Notes: generated by a model not told the origin, from the letters alone. DNA of 64,000 nucleotides from Chrysoporthe austroafricana (GCA_001051155.2 JYIP02000001.1:5890001-5954000), one strand, 5' to 3'; counted from the first letter of the stretch, positions 46,114-58,740 are shown. Made by a program: numbers and translations.

Positions 46114-48467
46114 AAAGCGCGGTGGGCGTGGAGGGCGTCGTCGGCGGATGGCGCGTGGAGGTATCCGGACGGCGCTCGAGAGCCCACTGGGCTCCTCGCT
46201 GTTACTCTAGATGGCTAGACTTAATGGAGGCGGTCAACCCGAGGACTGTTGCGAGGCGCCCATGTGACCTGGAGCAGACACGTAGTAGCGACGGCTTGGC
46301 CAGTCGATGTATGCATCGTAGCACGCCACGTCCCCTCAGCGGCTGGCCTGGACGCCCCGACGCCGGGACAAACAATCGTGCCAGCCGACGTCGAGTGATG
46401 TGCAGCATGGAATGGCGCGCAGGCCCGCAAAGAGGCTGGTTGGCGAGCAGGCCGCATCGAGATGGGGCCACGCTATTGGTACGGTGCAATCTCCAGGGCG
46501 CCTCTGCTGGGGAGGCCAAACGAGTAGGCCTGTTTCACGCACCCCGTCGAGCCGAACGTGATGAGAAACAAGTGCGGCAAGAGGGCGGCGCCATCGTCCG
46601 ACGTTTGTGGGGGAATCTCGACCAGCAAGCCACAACGAGATCCCACGGCCCAGTCGGGGTCCGTCGTGCGAGGCCATGCCCTCATCGTCTCCGGGGAAGG
46701 GGGAGGGGGTGTGGGTGGGATCGTCGCACGCCACGTCGAGGACGGCGGGCCTGGGGCAGAGACAGATGTTGTGGAACGCGAGCTGTGCCGTGCTCTGCTC
46801 TGCTGTGCTGTGCTCTCCTGTGCTCTCCGTGTGCTGACCTGTGCTGTACCGGATGCCTCGCTGGGCCGCCGTCCGACGCCCAGCGCCGAGGGGGCCCCCC
46901 TCGCACGACGCTCTGCCGCTGACGACGTTACGGTCACCTCGCCAGGAGGCGTCGCACGGACACGCCACATCCTCTATGGTGGTGTGCTCCCCGACCGCCG
47001 CCGCCACCCGGGGCCCTTCTCGCCGCCTCGCGGGGGGGGGGGGGCAGCAGCGAGCGCCCTTGGCCTCGCGCAGCAATTCGCCGTCCCGGCGGACCAGGCT
47101 CCTGGGCGGCGCGAGAAAGCCAGGACGCCACCTCGGAGCCATTTGCCCTGGGGCGCCCCCACGCACGGCTGCAACCCTCCTCGCAGAGGTCCCCGCTCGC
47201 GATCTTCCTGCCGGTGAGCAATCTCCCGTACCGCGCCCTGGCAGAAGGGGGACGGTGGGAGGGTCCGTCCTCCACCTGCGCCTCGCTCAGATTGGGCATC
47301 CAGCTCGTCGCACCGGGCGCCACGTCCTCGAGGTCCGTGATGACGACGATAATCCTCTCCCAGTCCTCGCCGTGCCAAGGGCGGGCGTCCAGGGGGGGCG
47401 ACGACGGCTCGTAGCTTGGCGGCGGCTCGAGGTGTGCGGCTGGGGGTTCGCTCCGAGGGCCAAGGCCTGGCGCTCGAGGCGGAGGGCGATGCTGCTGGTC
47501 GTGGCCGGCATCGAGATCGCAAGGCCTGCCAGCGGCGCACCGCCCTCCTTGGCCAACGCGTTGAGGGCGAGGAAGGGCACCGTCGGCCTGCGCCCGTCAA
47601 CCACCAGCATCACCACCTGCCGCGCGTGGAACCGGTTGACGAAGCGCGGGCGGCGCGTGCGGCTGGTCACGGTCTGCAGGGGGGGCGTGCACCTCAGGCG
47701 TCATGAGGGTGGTCCTGCGGCGAGAACGCGGTGGAGGGCCGGATCTGGCGCTGGCGCGTGGAGCGGCGGGAGCGTCTCGAGGCGGACGGAGCGTGGGATC
47801 AGCTTGACGACGCCGACGGGCTGCTGGTGCTACTGAGGAGCGATGCGTGAGCCGTGCTCACGCCTGAACGTCTTGAGGGGCCTTTGGCCGAGTGGCCTAC
47901 GCTGGTCTTGGGCGTAAAGCCAAAGATGGAGGCTGGAAGGCTGTGCAGTGGCCACGGTGTATTCCAGGGACGGCGGCCTGGGCTGGGAGGCATGGCGAGG
48001 ACTCGAGAGAGGACGAAGCCTATCTCAGACGGATCTCCCTCCTCAGCCTCACGCAAGGACCGGTGGGTATGTCTGCTTGAGGGCCCTGGGACGAGCTGCA
48101 GCATTGCTCTTGTCTCTGTCCATGTTGTCTGGCGACCTCCGTCCCCGTCCGCACGATGCAGGATATGGGCTGAGTTAGCATAGCAGTATACCAGATGAAT
48201 ATATGGCGAGATGGAGAGGAAGGATACCCTCAGTCCCGGATGTGGACAACATGCACACTCCATAGTAGGAAGTAGGGCCGGTCACGGCGCTCACGAGCTG
48301 AGCTGGGCCTGCGCTCGGCTTGTGTCGGGTCTGCCCCGCTGCAGCAGCACGACGATGGATGGTGAGTTCATCCCCGTCATCGCTGCCCTCAACCTCGGCA
48401 TCGATCTCGACCTGGACCTGGGCCTCACCTCTCTGCCTGATCCGGGTCAAGATCGAGATCCTACAGC
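46114..48467. other. GC-rich spacer with a decayed gene
   Basis: Long GC-rich stretch between the nucleotidase and fumarylacetoacetase genes. Apart from the minus-strand relic listed separately, I see only a poly-G run at 47032-47042 and CTGTGCTGTGCTCT-type simple sequence near 46795-46840. A segment at 47883-47920 resembles part of a tRNA but fails the fold. Confidence 0.5.
47250..47826 (-). pseudogene. frameshifted coding relic, unknown family
   Basis: Three adjacent minus-strand segments read like real protein but sit in different frames. First, VGVVKLIPRSVRLETLPPLH to RVLAAGPPS then a stop (about 47826-47708). Second, RRPRFVNRFHARQVVMLVVD to RLERQALALGANPQ (about 47665-47455). Third, DARPWHGEDWERIIVVITDL to WMPNLSEAQVEDG (about 47390-47260). 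The third frame stays open to about 46934. No splice sites join them convincingly, although a poor GTTCTC donor is possible between the first two. I do not recognise the family. It is either a pseudogene, a real gene with sequencing errors, or GC-rich coincidence. Confidence 0.35.
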
Positions 48468-49864
48468 ATGGCCTCGTCACAGCAGCCATCACAGACATGG
48501 GTGCCAGGTGTCGAGCCTGACAGCGACTTCTCCCTTGCCAATATCCCCTTCGGCGTCGTCACCACGCCCGAGGACAGCAGCCCGCACGCGGCAACGGCCA
48601 TCGGTGGCCAGATCCTCGACCTGAAGGTCCTTTCCCAGCAGCCAGGCTTTGACACCGTCTTCCCCTCCCTGAAGGACCGTGGCCATGTCTTCGCCTCGCC
48701 TTCCCTCAACGCCTTCGCCGCGCTGGGCCGCTCGGTCCACAGGGAGGTGAGGAGCGCCATCCAGGACCTCCTGTCAGAGGACACAAGGCATCCGGAGTTC
48801 CTCAGGGACAACGCCGCGCTGCGCGGGAAGGCCCTCGTCCCCATGGCCAGGGCCAGGACGCATCTGCCCATGGAGATAGGCGACTACACGGACTTCTACG
48901 CCGGCTACCACCACGCCTTCGGCGTCGGCAGCATGTGGCGCGGCCCTGCTAACGCCCTGCAGCCTAACTACCTCCACCTCCCCGTCGGCTACCACGGCCG
49001 CGCCTCCAGCGTCGTGGTCTCGGGGACCCCCATCGCCCGGCCCAGGGGCCAGATCATCCTCGACCCCGCCGCCGAGGGGCCCAAGCAGCCCGCCGTCGCG
49101 CCCTCCCGCAGGCTGGACATCGAGCTGGAGCTGGGCTGCCTCGTCGCGCGGGGCAACGACATGGGCACCAGCATCGACGTCAACAGGGCCGAGGACGAGC
49201 ACGTCTTCGGCTACGTGCTCGTCAACGACTGGAGCGCGAGGGACATCCAGAACTGGGAGTACGTGCCGCTGGGCCCGTTCAACGGCAAGAACTTTGCTAC
49301 CACCATCAGCCCGTGGGTCGTCACCCCCGATGCGCTCCGGCCTTTTAGGACCAGCAGCATCCAGGTGGAGGGCAGGCCCGAGGTGCAGGAGTATCTACGG
49401 GAGGAGAGCAAGGACACCGTGTTCGACATCAGGTGCCAGGTTGATCTGATGAGTGAGTTGTCCACCCGACCGACCGTGGTGCCTGTGTATGTACCAGCCG
49501 AAGTGCTAACAGGTCCCTGCCAGCCCCCGAGGGCGACACTACGACGATCTCGAGGGTCTCGTCGAAGAACCTCGTCTGGTCGTTCCCTCAAATGCTCGCC
49601 CACCACACCTTGGGCGGCTGTCCCATGCGCACAGGTGACATGATAGCCTCGGGCACCATCAGCGGGACAGAGCCCTCTGAGTACGGCAGCCTGCTCGAGA
49701 TGAACCAAGGCGGGAAGAAGGACGTCCTGCTCTACGGCATGGATGCCCGCAAGTTCCTGAAGGACGGCGACACCATCACCCTCAGGGCATCGGCCGGCGA
49801 GCCGGGTCAGAAGGTCGGCTTTGGCGAGTGCAGCGGCAGGATCTTCAGCAGTGCTGGTCGGTAG
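48468..49864 (+). CDS. fahA: fumarylacetoacetase
   Basis: Exons 48468-49452 and 49524-49864 (71-nt intron, donor GTGAGT, acceptor GCCAG) give 441 residues. Last step of phenylalanine and tyrosine breakdown: cleaves 4-fumarylacetoacetate to fumarate and acetoacetate; cytosolic, metal-dependent. The N-terminal SH3-like part begins DFSLANIPFGVVTTPED. The catalytic domain has IGDYTDFYAGYHHAFGVGSM (first metal Asp and general-base His), YHGRASSVVVSG, RLDIELELGCLVARGND (Glu ligands), FGYVLVNDWSARDIQNWEYV (Asp ligand) and PFNGKNFATTISPWVV. The C-terminal exon includes HTLGGCPMRTGDMIASGTISG and the final barrel strands. In Aspergillus the catabolic genes cluster with hmgA and maiA; here no such neighbours are seen. 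Confidence 0.97.
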
Positions 49865-50441
49865 GGCAGAATGGAGATTGAGGACAGATTGAATCTCAGC
49901 GATCCGCGGCTTGGCCACACATTGCTGCTGAAGACACGAGCACCGCGTCGGGCGCGTGCGATTCTTCTCTGGTTCCTGGCATCCCATGTGAAACGCTCGC
50001 CATCCAGACCGTAGATCATGGCCAGGTCCAGTTCGCCAGGCCGGAATCAAGCTCAGCGCTGCATTAGCTCTTCCAGAAAGCGCTTTAAAGGGCCTTCAAG
50101 GCTCATCAGTCCGATCCTAGCGCATCTGTTTCGACCGTGCACCACACGGGCACACGGTCCAGCAAGGGGAAACGAGACGGATAATGCGGCCACACCCTGA
50201 AACACCACAGCCCAGAATCACAATCACAGGAAACGCAGGCCAAGAAGGCTGATGACAAAGTTCATTAGACTGAGTTCGCTCGTGTTCAAACTCAAAAATA
50301 CGGCATATCTTGTATATTTTGATAGTGCGAAAAGCCACAAGAAAGCCGCCCTTGTCGCTCTCACCGCTGTTTCACGCATTCTCTCAAGAAGTGTTCGGCC
50401 CCGTGATCTACGCGCAAACACTGGAAGGCTGTCATACACGG
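49865..50441. other. intergenic
   Basis: Tandem spacer between fumarylacetoacetase and the PNGase A-like gene. The frame of the latter stays open upstream to 50310 but the added residues have no domain character. No clear promoter element. Confidence 0.4.
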
Positions 50442-52799
50442 ATGATGGACGAGAAACGTGAGCTGCGTGAGCAGCGGCAAGAGCCAGCGATAGCGCTCGG
50501 GCGCAGACGGCCATCGAGGATAGGACGGACCGACGAGGGGCGCCTTCGCACTCCACTCATGATCGCAGTGATTCTTTTGAACAGCCTGTTTCTCCTACTC
50601 GCAGTGCTGTGGAGATGGGGCCTCTGGTCCCTGGTCGGAACACCATCGCTGAGCCCTCCGGTGCTGGAGTGCGAGGGCCGGGACGACGTCGTCTTCCCCC
50701 TCTACTCTCCCGCAGTCACTCGTGTGGCTCCTGGCTGGCTGGATCTAACCCGGAGGCAAGCTGTCTCGCAGCCGTCCAGCGCGAACTACACGCCTATCCA
50801 AGCACTGCAGGTCGACGTGCCCATTCTCGGCCAGGAGGGCAGGGTGGTCGGCGCCGGCACGAGGGACGGATTCAGCGGCCTCCAGACAACAGCAAACACC
50901 AGTGCGGCTGAGGCATGCCAGGTCACTCTGGCGGTGAACGTCTTCAATAATTCTTTTGGGTCGCCTTTTGTGGCGGACTACGCGCCTCCGGCGTGCGCGG
51001 GGGGAAGCAATACGGCCGTGATGAATCTGACGGTGACTTCCCAGGGGAGGCAGTTTGATCGCCTGGCTATTCTGTGAGTGTCATGAGTCCTCCTTGGACA
51101 GGGCTGGTAAAAAAACATGGGGGCGCTGACCGAGGAGCTTGGAAGGTATCTCGGCGATGTGGAGATATTCCGCACTTCAACCGAGGAGCCTCGGACGCAG
51201 GGTATATCGTGGACGTACATGAAGGACATGTCGCAGTATATGACCCTGTGGAGACAGTCACAGAAGCTCATCTTCGACCTGCCAAACATCGTCGACCCTA
51301 CCGCGACACCTCCTGTGAGCCAACTCGTGCCTCTGCCCCCGTTGACCAGACCGAACGTCTAACACGACCTACAGCTGACCGGCACGTACAACACCACCCT
51401 CACCGCCAGCTTCTTCAACGCCTCCCAGTCCGTCACCCCGGCGGACGCCATCATCCCCATCTCTGCCCGCCAGTCCGGCAACGACTCGCAGCCCAGCGTG
51501 TTCACCATCCCCAGCCCGGACCCGAGCGCCTCCAACGTGCTCACCGACTTCCCGCGGAACGCCGCGCGCGCCGTCTTCTCCGTGTCCGCCACCGGGCAGG
51601 CCGACGAGGAGTTCTGGTGGTCCAACGTGCTGCAGTCCGACACGCAGACGTACAACGCCTCGGGCGCGACGCTGTTCGGCTTCTCGCCCTTCAGGGAGGT
51701 CCAGGTCCTCGTGGACGACCAGCTGGCAGGCGTGCAGTGGCCCTTCCCCGTGATCTTCACCGGCGGCGTTTCCCCTTCCTTGTGGTCGCCCCTGGTTGGT
51801 ATCGACGCCTTCGACCTGAAGGAGGGCGAGATCGACATCTCCCCATGGCTGGGCGTACTCTGCGACGGGCAGCCCCACAACGTCTCTATGCGCGTCGTCG
51901 GGCTGGACGATGACGGCGGTACGAATGCGACGCTGTCACAGAATGTTGGCGGAAACTGGCAGATCACGGGCAAGATCTTCGTCTGGCTCGACAGCAACGC
52001 CAGCACCATCACGACGGGCGCACCCCCCACGGTCTCCGGGAGCACACCAACCATCGCAGTGAGCCAGGCACTCACGACCAACTCCACAGGCTTCAACGAC
52101 ACGCTGCGATACACGACCTCTGTCTCACGCCAGTTCAGCGTCTCCGGCTCCATCACCACATCCTCCGGCACACAAACCCTCTCCTGGGCACAGACTCTCT
52201 CGCACACCGACGACGGAACGCTCTCAAACACCGGCAACAATCAGATCACCGCAATCACGACGCAAGGCACAGACACTTCGACCTTCCCCGGCAACGGCTT
52301 CGCTACGGCGTACTCTTACCCGCTCAGCGCGAACATAACCTCGGAGGTCCTCGCTAACGGGACCACTCGCATCTCCACCCTGCTCTCGCGCACCAAGAGC
52401 TTCAACCGCACCGCGGGTCCCGGCCGCGAGGGCTTCGTCGCGCCTAGCGGGCTACAGCTCTTCGCCGCGCTGCCCGCGACGGCGGACCTGGTGGGTCAGA
52501 TGACCGAGACGTCGCTCACGACGGCGCAGAGCGGGTCTGCCGTGTTGTTGTTGGCGGCGAACGGGAGCAGCACGGGCTATGGTAGCCAGAGCCAGAGCAT
52601 GCGGTTCGGCGCAGGGACGGCGGCGGGCGTCATAGGGGATGAGCCGGATACGGAGTTGTATTTCCGAGACGTCAGTGTGAATAGCACGGGAGCGGTGCTG
52701 AGTGATGTCGAGAGGTTGGCCGGGGAGAGCGTCGTGGGGATGAGACCGCCTGCTACAGGAGAAGCGAGTGCCGTCGTTGTGGGCGAGGCGAGTGGGTGA
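50442..52799 (+). CDS. PNGase A-like glycoprotein amidase, type II membrane protein
   Basis: Exons 50442-51073, 51146-51314 and 51375-52799 give 741 residues. A basic, hydrophilic N-tail (about 1-38) is followed by one membrane helix (about 39-60, PLMIAVILLNSLFLLLAVLW), then a large domain with many Asn-x-Ser/Thr sites, so the body lies in the lumen or outside. The domain reads FDRLAILYLGDVEIFRTSTEEP, ISWTYMKDMSQYM, then DEEFWWSNVL, FGFSPFREVQVLVDDQLAGV, PFPVIFTGGVSPSLWSPLVG and LGVLCDGQPHNVSMRVVGLD, which is the signature order of peptide-N4-(N-acetyl-beta-glucosaminyl)asparagine amidase A. This enzyme class removes N-glycans from glycopeptides. Whether the fungal membrane-bound form is active is not known to me. 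Intron 1 ends in AAG. A second Met is at 50445. Confidence 0.92.
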
Positions 52800-54785
52800 G
52801 ACGGGGGATGGGGTCATTGATGCTCGCCTGGGTCAAGGAGCTCGCCTTGAGGCTCACGCTCTTGCATCACATGATCTGCAGTGTAATTAATTGTAGTAAT
52901 GTCTTGTGATGGAACTTATAGAGATCTTGTGCAATGTGTTATCGAACACTTCACCTCAAATCCACTGCCTCTTGGGTGATTCTGTCAGCTTTTCGTCTTT
53001 TTTATTTTATTTTAAAACTTTTTTTTTACCCTCTCCTAGACTCTATTTCTTCGCTGATGCTAACATGGGTGAGACCGTGCTCTATGAATTCCGAAAGTCT
53101 TGATGACATCGGGGCCTGCCGATGGCGTTCTAAAGCCCAGCCAAGATGATACCCACATGACAATATAGGACGCGATATATTCTGTGGATAACTCGTAAAA
53201 GTGTTTCTATGACAGAATTTGCTTCGGCCCGTACGAGATAAACCTCTTGTCGTAGTCCTCAACAATCGCGAATTATTATGACACGACTTTTTTCAGGAGA
53301 TTTGATTGTCTGTCAAGATACCTAGTCTCAAGACGCAACTAGCTTGTCTCTGGAGCCTTGCCGTGGTGCCATAGCCCATTAGGTTCCTAATGCCCTCTTA
53401 TCTCAAGCTACCATGGCCACCAAATTTTCGCTATATTCAAGTGAATGTTTCCATGGGACATCATTAGGATTCATACAAAGTCTTAGTTGCTGCGCCAATG
53501 CAAGTCTTCGGTCCTCGACGTTCATGACAGCTTCTGGACGGCTGTCTGACAGCTGAGCGCAGCTGTCACGCTCTGGACGCAGAGACTGTAATTCCATGCG
53601 CAACGGCTGAGAAGATCCTGGCCGTGTCTTGACTAGTACACTGCAGGAAAGCAATGGTTCATGCATCCATGCCGAGGCCCCAAAAGGGCTCAAGGGGCCA
53701 GGGGCCTGAGGAGAAATGAGAATTAAGACCACAAATGGCGACAAGTTCGAATGTCACCACATCGCTGACGACTGAGGTGCTCGGCGCCCTGGACGACCGC
53801 ACTGATAGTAAAGGGGGAAAACGGCACCTACCTGGGTCTCACCGTGGGCACAGGATCAGTCGGCGATCCGAGGAGGTGGTGAGATAGAGAACCGCTTTCT
53901 TAACGTAATTACAGATAGATAGTCCTTCAATGGTGTGGGGAACAGTATACAGACAGTCGTACAGGCATCTTACCGCCGCGCTCAGATGGCCACTACTATG
54001 GCAGAAACCTAATGTACCAAGAAGAGAGCGTGTTCAGCCCGTCTGTGCCGAACCGCGCGTGCATAGTACTGTAGATCTCGTCATGGCGCAACGGACGCAT
54101 TAGGGGCTTCGTCCGTCCGCCGGCACCCGGCACGCGACAGATATAGTATCCACTGCATCCTCGCCCACATAAGTGGTCCGCGAGAGGCCCGCGATAAGAT
54201 GAGGCCTTACCATCCGTGCCACCCTTACCACGGTACTATCTAGTAGCCATGGGGGAGCGAAGGAAGCGCTGCGCCATCTCCTCGTCCTCATCCTCATCTT
54301 GCAAGGGAGGTGACAGGACAGAACGGCAAGACTTGGCAGTGAGGCCACGCTGCGGGACATCAGCCGGGCGGACGACCTGCCAGATTGGTGCCAGGCTCCG
54401 TACCCATGGTCGGCGTCTTCGGGTCGCATCGTCGACCGTTTGCGCGGCCATCGCCCCGCCCAGCCACGAGTCTCCTGCCGCAATTCCACATACCAAGATC
54501 GACGCTGCAGCAGGGGTCCGCTTCGACCTTCCAGGCTATCGCTCGTGTGCTGGGGGGCATGTCGTAGACCGGTCCGGACGCCACTCGCTCGCAGTGACGC
54601 GAGACAGTCGAGTGCCGCGTGCGCCTTGGTCCTCGTCACTGATAAAGGATGGTGGCATTAATTCCTCTGTGCGGATGGCATAGGGAGATGATAAAAGGCC
54701 GCTCGCCCCCCGCCCATGATGTCCGCCTTCTGCTTTCGCCCGTGCCGTCCTCCTCATCGCCCTGGTTGAGCATCCCGCCGACATC
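52800..54785. other. intergenic with sedolisin promoter
   Basis: About 2 kb. The first 600 bases are AT-richer with T runs (about 52985-53030); then GC returns. No gene is supported. The last 600 bases carry three GATA-factor sites and a TATA-like element upstream of the protease gene. Confidence 0.5.
54193..54694 (+). promoter_or_regulatory. GATA-factor sites upstream of the sedolisin
   Basis: Three HGATAR matches on the plus strand: CGATAA with core at 54193, TGATAA at 54641 and TGATAA at 54690; the last overlaps ATAAAAG, a TATA-like element 95 bases before the ATG. In filamentous fungi AreA/NIT2 binds such sites and de-represses secreted proteases when nitrogen is poor. The sites are seen; the control is inference. 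Confidence 0.4.
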
Positions 54786-56791
54786 ATGAAGGGCACCGGA
54801 ATCCTCCTGGCAGTAGGCCTCCTGGCCGGCTCGGCTCTTGCCACGCCGGTCAGGCACCGCTCTGGCTTCGCGGTCAAGGACTCGCACCACATCCCACGGA
54901 GATGGACCCAGGTGGGCTACCCGGAAGCCGACCACACCATCTCGCTCCGCATTGGCCTCAAGCAGGGTGGCTTCTCCGAGCTCGAGCGTCATCTCTGTAA
55001 GTAGTCGTCACGAGGACTCCCTCATGGGCAGCGCTCTTCCGGTGGTTGGCGGCATGGCAACACCTCATCTTCTCACCCCGAAGAGCAGAGGACAGCTGAA
55101 GCCCAGTACTAACAGGGCGGTAACTAGACGAGGTTTCTGACCCTGACCATGCCCGCTGGGGCCAGCACCTGAAGGCTCACGAGGTTGGCTCCCTTCTCGA
55201 GCCGACAGATGAAACATTCGATCTCGTGCATGAGTGGCTTGCCGACAACGGCGTTGCCACGGCCGATCTCAAGTACAGCCCGGCGAAAGACTGGATCACG
55301 GTGGCGGTGCCGGTCGAGCAGGTCGAACAGATGCTTGACACCAAGTATGCCGTGTACCGGCACGAAGACGGGACCGAGCTGGTCCGCACGCCCAAGTGGT
55401 CGCTCCCTGCGCACCTGCATGACCACATCGACACTATCCAGCCCACGAACTCCTGGTTCCGGGCCAAGCCCAAGGCCGTCGGCGTCAAGGTCAGCAAGCC
55501 CTTCAAGGAGGCGCCTGCCGTGGAGTACTATACGGACGCCAGCGTGTCGGATGTCTGCGTGGCGGACGCCGTTACGCCCACCTGCATACGCACGCTCTAC
55601 GGAACCATCGACTACCAGGTCCAGGCAGCCGACAAGAACATCATGGGTCTCTGCGACTTCCTCAACGAGACAAACAACCGCAATGATACGTACAACTTCC
55701 TCGCCACGTACCGGCCCGAGGCCAAGGACGGAGCGTACCAGTTCAAATTCGACTCCATCGCGAACGGCACCACTGCCCAGGTCTACACCGAGGAGGCCAT
55801 CGAGGACGAGACCGGCGTCGAGGGCAACCTGGACGTGCAGAACATGATCAGCGTGGGTTGGCCTACTCCGCTGATCGCGTACACCACCGGCGGCAGCCCG
55901 CCTTACGACCCCGACGCAGCCACCACGTCCGACACGAACGAGCCGTACCTGGTCTGGCTGGAGAGCGTCCTCGCCCAGTCCGACGACGAGATTGCCAAGG
56001 TGATCAGCACCTCGTACGACGATGACGAGCAGACCGTGCCCCTATCCTACGCCACCCGTGTGTGCAATGACATGGCGCAGCTCGGTGCGCGCGGCGTCAG
56101 CCTGTTCTATGCGTCCGGCGACGATGGCGTTGGCCCCAGCGGGTACTGCTACAGCAACGACGGCAAGAACACGAGCATCTTCCTGCCCGAGTTCCCCTCC
56201 TCGTGCCCCTACGTCACCTCCGTCGGGGCCACCGGCAACTTCACGCCCGAGGTGGTTGCTTACATCGCCGACGAGGACTACGCGAGCGGCGGTGGCTTCT
56301 CCAACTACTTCGCCCGCCCGTCGTACCAGGACGCCGTCGTCGAGCAGTACATCGCGTCGCTGGACGGTAAGTACGCCCAGTACTACAACCAGTCGGGCCG
56401 CGCGTATCCCGACATCGCCGCGCAGGGGCTGTCCGACATCATCGTCTGGGACGGCATTACCGGCGAAGTGGGCGGCACGTCGGCTGCCACGCCGACCGCT
56501 GCTGCCGTCTTCGCCCTGGTGAACGACGCGCTGCTCGCGGCTGGCAAGAGCACGATCGGCTTCCTCAACCCGTGGCTATACAAGACCGGATACAAGGCCT
56601 TCACGGATATCGTCAACGGGAGCGCCGTCGGCTGCGAGGGACTCGGTGACGGCCTCGGTTTCCCTGCCCAGGAGGGTTGGGATCCGGTGTCAGGATGGGG
56701 AACGCCGCAGTTCAAGAGCATCCTGGCGAGCCTGGGCGTGGGCAACGGCTCGTTCACCGGCAAGATTGAGGGGTGGAGCATTGCCCAGTAA
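54786..56791 (+). CDS. sedolisin-family serine-carboxyl protease (S53, TPP1-like)
   Basis: Exons 54786-54996 and 55128-56791 (131-nt intron, donor GTAAGT, acceptor ACTAG) give 624 residues. A signal peptide (MKGTGILLAVGLLAGSALA) directs secretion. The activation propeptide (about 20-205) includes EVSDPDHARWGQHL and the VPVEQVEQMLDTKYAVYRH block. In the catalytic domain, Glu302 and Asp306 lie in VEGNLDVQ, the oxyanion Asp402 in FYASGDDGVG, and the nucleophile Ser522 in GGTSAATP. The C-terminal calcium site is FTDIVNGS plus GWDPVSGWGTP. Several Asn-x-Ser/Thr sites are present. Fungal members act as tripeptidyl or endopeptidases at acid pH outside the cell, helping protein breakdown. The exact specificity is not decided by the sequence. 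Confidence 0.96.
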
Positions 56792-58740
56792 AAGCAAGCC
56801 TTAGCAGATGATATATAGAGCGTAACAATGTTCTTGAAGCAATGAATAGCTGTAATAAAGATGCGTTCTTCAAGGGCTGTCTGTTTTCTGCGAGCATGAC
56901 GGTGTAGCAATGTCAATGTGATCTTCTATAGAGACTCATAGCAGGCCATCTTGCTTGTGAGTATTGTTTTCCAAAGCATGGCCACAAAATCCCAGGGGTG
57001 TTATTTTGCAAGCCGAAAGACTTTCGAAGAGAGTGCAACAATGCCTTATAAGGTAGCTGTGATATTACTAACATGAGTCATTATAGGTTTTGTGATACTC
57101 ACTTTTTCAACAAAATCAGGTTGACTGTGTTGTTTTCAGTCCTAGTCTGCCCACTATGAGTATGACTAGGGCTAGACAGTGCTTATGCCGCTGAGGGTGT
57201 TGTGTCGAGAGTCTTTAGCTCACCCGGAAGACCGCCATAAATGCTCAAGAGTCAAGACCCAGTCGAGATTTTCCAACGCCCCATGTCAGAAGCCACAAAA
57301 GAATGTGTATTACCCGCCTGTATCTGGTAATGTTTCATTATCTTCTTGTGTATGCGCGGTAATGCTAACGCTGCGCTCCAACCCACACGAAGCAAAGAGG
57401 CTTCCCTGCTAAATGGGAGTAATTGTAATTATGCTACCTTTTTGACAGGTCTTGCATCTAGTAACGCACTCCCTTGAACGATCGATTCAGTGCTGAATTC
57501 GGCTACCGGGTGATCACACGCGAGCACTTGGCCACTGTTCTGGACAAGTGGGATCCAAGACAGTGCGTCCTCTTTGCACTCCTTCAGCGACCGAGCGGAG
57601 GCAAGCTGTCCGATTGGAATACTACGTCTTTTGAGTCATGTGCTTCTCAACACCACCACTGACTATTCCTCTTGGATCACTTTGAAAGAGGTAGACATGC
57701 CCTCTTGACTTCCAATATAGAATTGGCACCCATTTCTCGACAGTCAAGAAGTACGATGTGTCCCCGACCATACTCTAGCAGTATAGACATACCTTCCTGA
57801 GAGGCCAAGAGACCAAATCCGTCCCGTTCCACCTAGAGACATGAACGCCTGAATGAGCGGCTCCACAGCTATGAGGCGCGCGTTCCTGAAAGGGCGAAAC
57901 ATGGCAGTCATTGGAGTTTCAGCGGCATTGAAAGGGTACGGGGCCGGAGGACTGAGAGAACTACATACCCCGAGGCTCAAAGCAAAAAAACGAAACATCA
58001 CGGCAACATCCCCTAGTCATCTGACTCCATGACAATAGGAGCTGCCTAATCCGACATGATACCAAAGCCGAGAAACGACATCACTGATGACTGTGTCGTG
58101 ATTATTCACACAGTACTAATTACAGAATCTTAAGCTTTGCACAATTCGCAAATACTATTTTTCTTTGCCGGCCGGCAAGCTTTTGCTGTGTGAATGGAGA
58201 CACAAGCGAGCATCAGATCAAAAACTTTTCAAGGAGCTTCACCATCCTGGAATAATTCAGCGCCGAAGCCTGGCCTTTGTCTCAACTCTATCCTTTGGGG
58301 CCGAGGCGGCAGGATTGGAGCCTTGCTACTCAACCACGAGGACAACAAGGATGGTGATAGACAGTGATCATGTACTTGAATACTAGCAATTCTCTCTATA
58401 GAGCATCCATTATCTTGCGAGGGTCTCACAAGGGTATGCGGAAATCCTGACAATGGAGGTGAAGCGCTTCCAGGCGCCTGCTGCCTCGTTGACCAGCAGC
58501 TCAGCCCTTGATCTTGCGGATTCCATAGGCCCTTTTACTCTTATGACGAGTGTTTTGACCAAGTTTAGGCCAGAGATGTTCAAGTGAGCTTCTAAATTTA
58601 CAACAACTGCTCTTCGCCCCACACCCAGCACAAAACCATCCTCACTGCATCTTCATCCCGTCTCACCACCCCCTTCCGAGCCAACAGCCAACCCACCTGC
58701 GTCTGCAGTACTGCTTGGCATAACACAACAACCACCAAAA
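56792..58740. other. intergenic, AT-richer
   Basis: Nearly 2 kb with no gene. The open frames are short. Composition is AT-richer to about 58600, then a C/A-rich leader precedes the next gene. Confidence 0.5.
56854..56859 (+). terminator. AATAAA polyadenylation signal
   Basis: Canonical hexamer 63 bases downstream of the sedolisin stop codon, within an AT-rich stretch. A good position for the end of that transcript. Confidence 0.6.

Noticed and set aside
46336..47166. 276-codon minus-strand open frame
   Set aside because: Composition is Arg/Pro/Cys-rich with repeated simple sequence (GEHSTAEQSTAQ), no motif, and it overlaps other long open frames in GC-rich DNA.
47883..47920. tRNA-like segment (TTGGCCGAGTGGCCTACG)
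   Set aside because: It resembles the D arm and A box of a Leu or Ser tRNA, but no matching T arm (GGTTCGA), anticodon stem or acceptor pairing follows.
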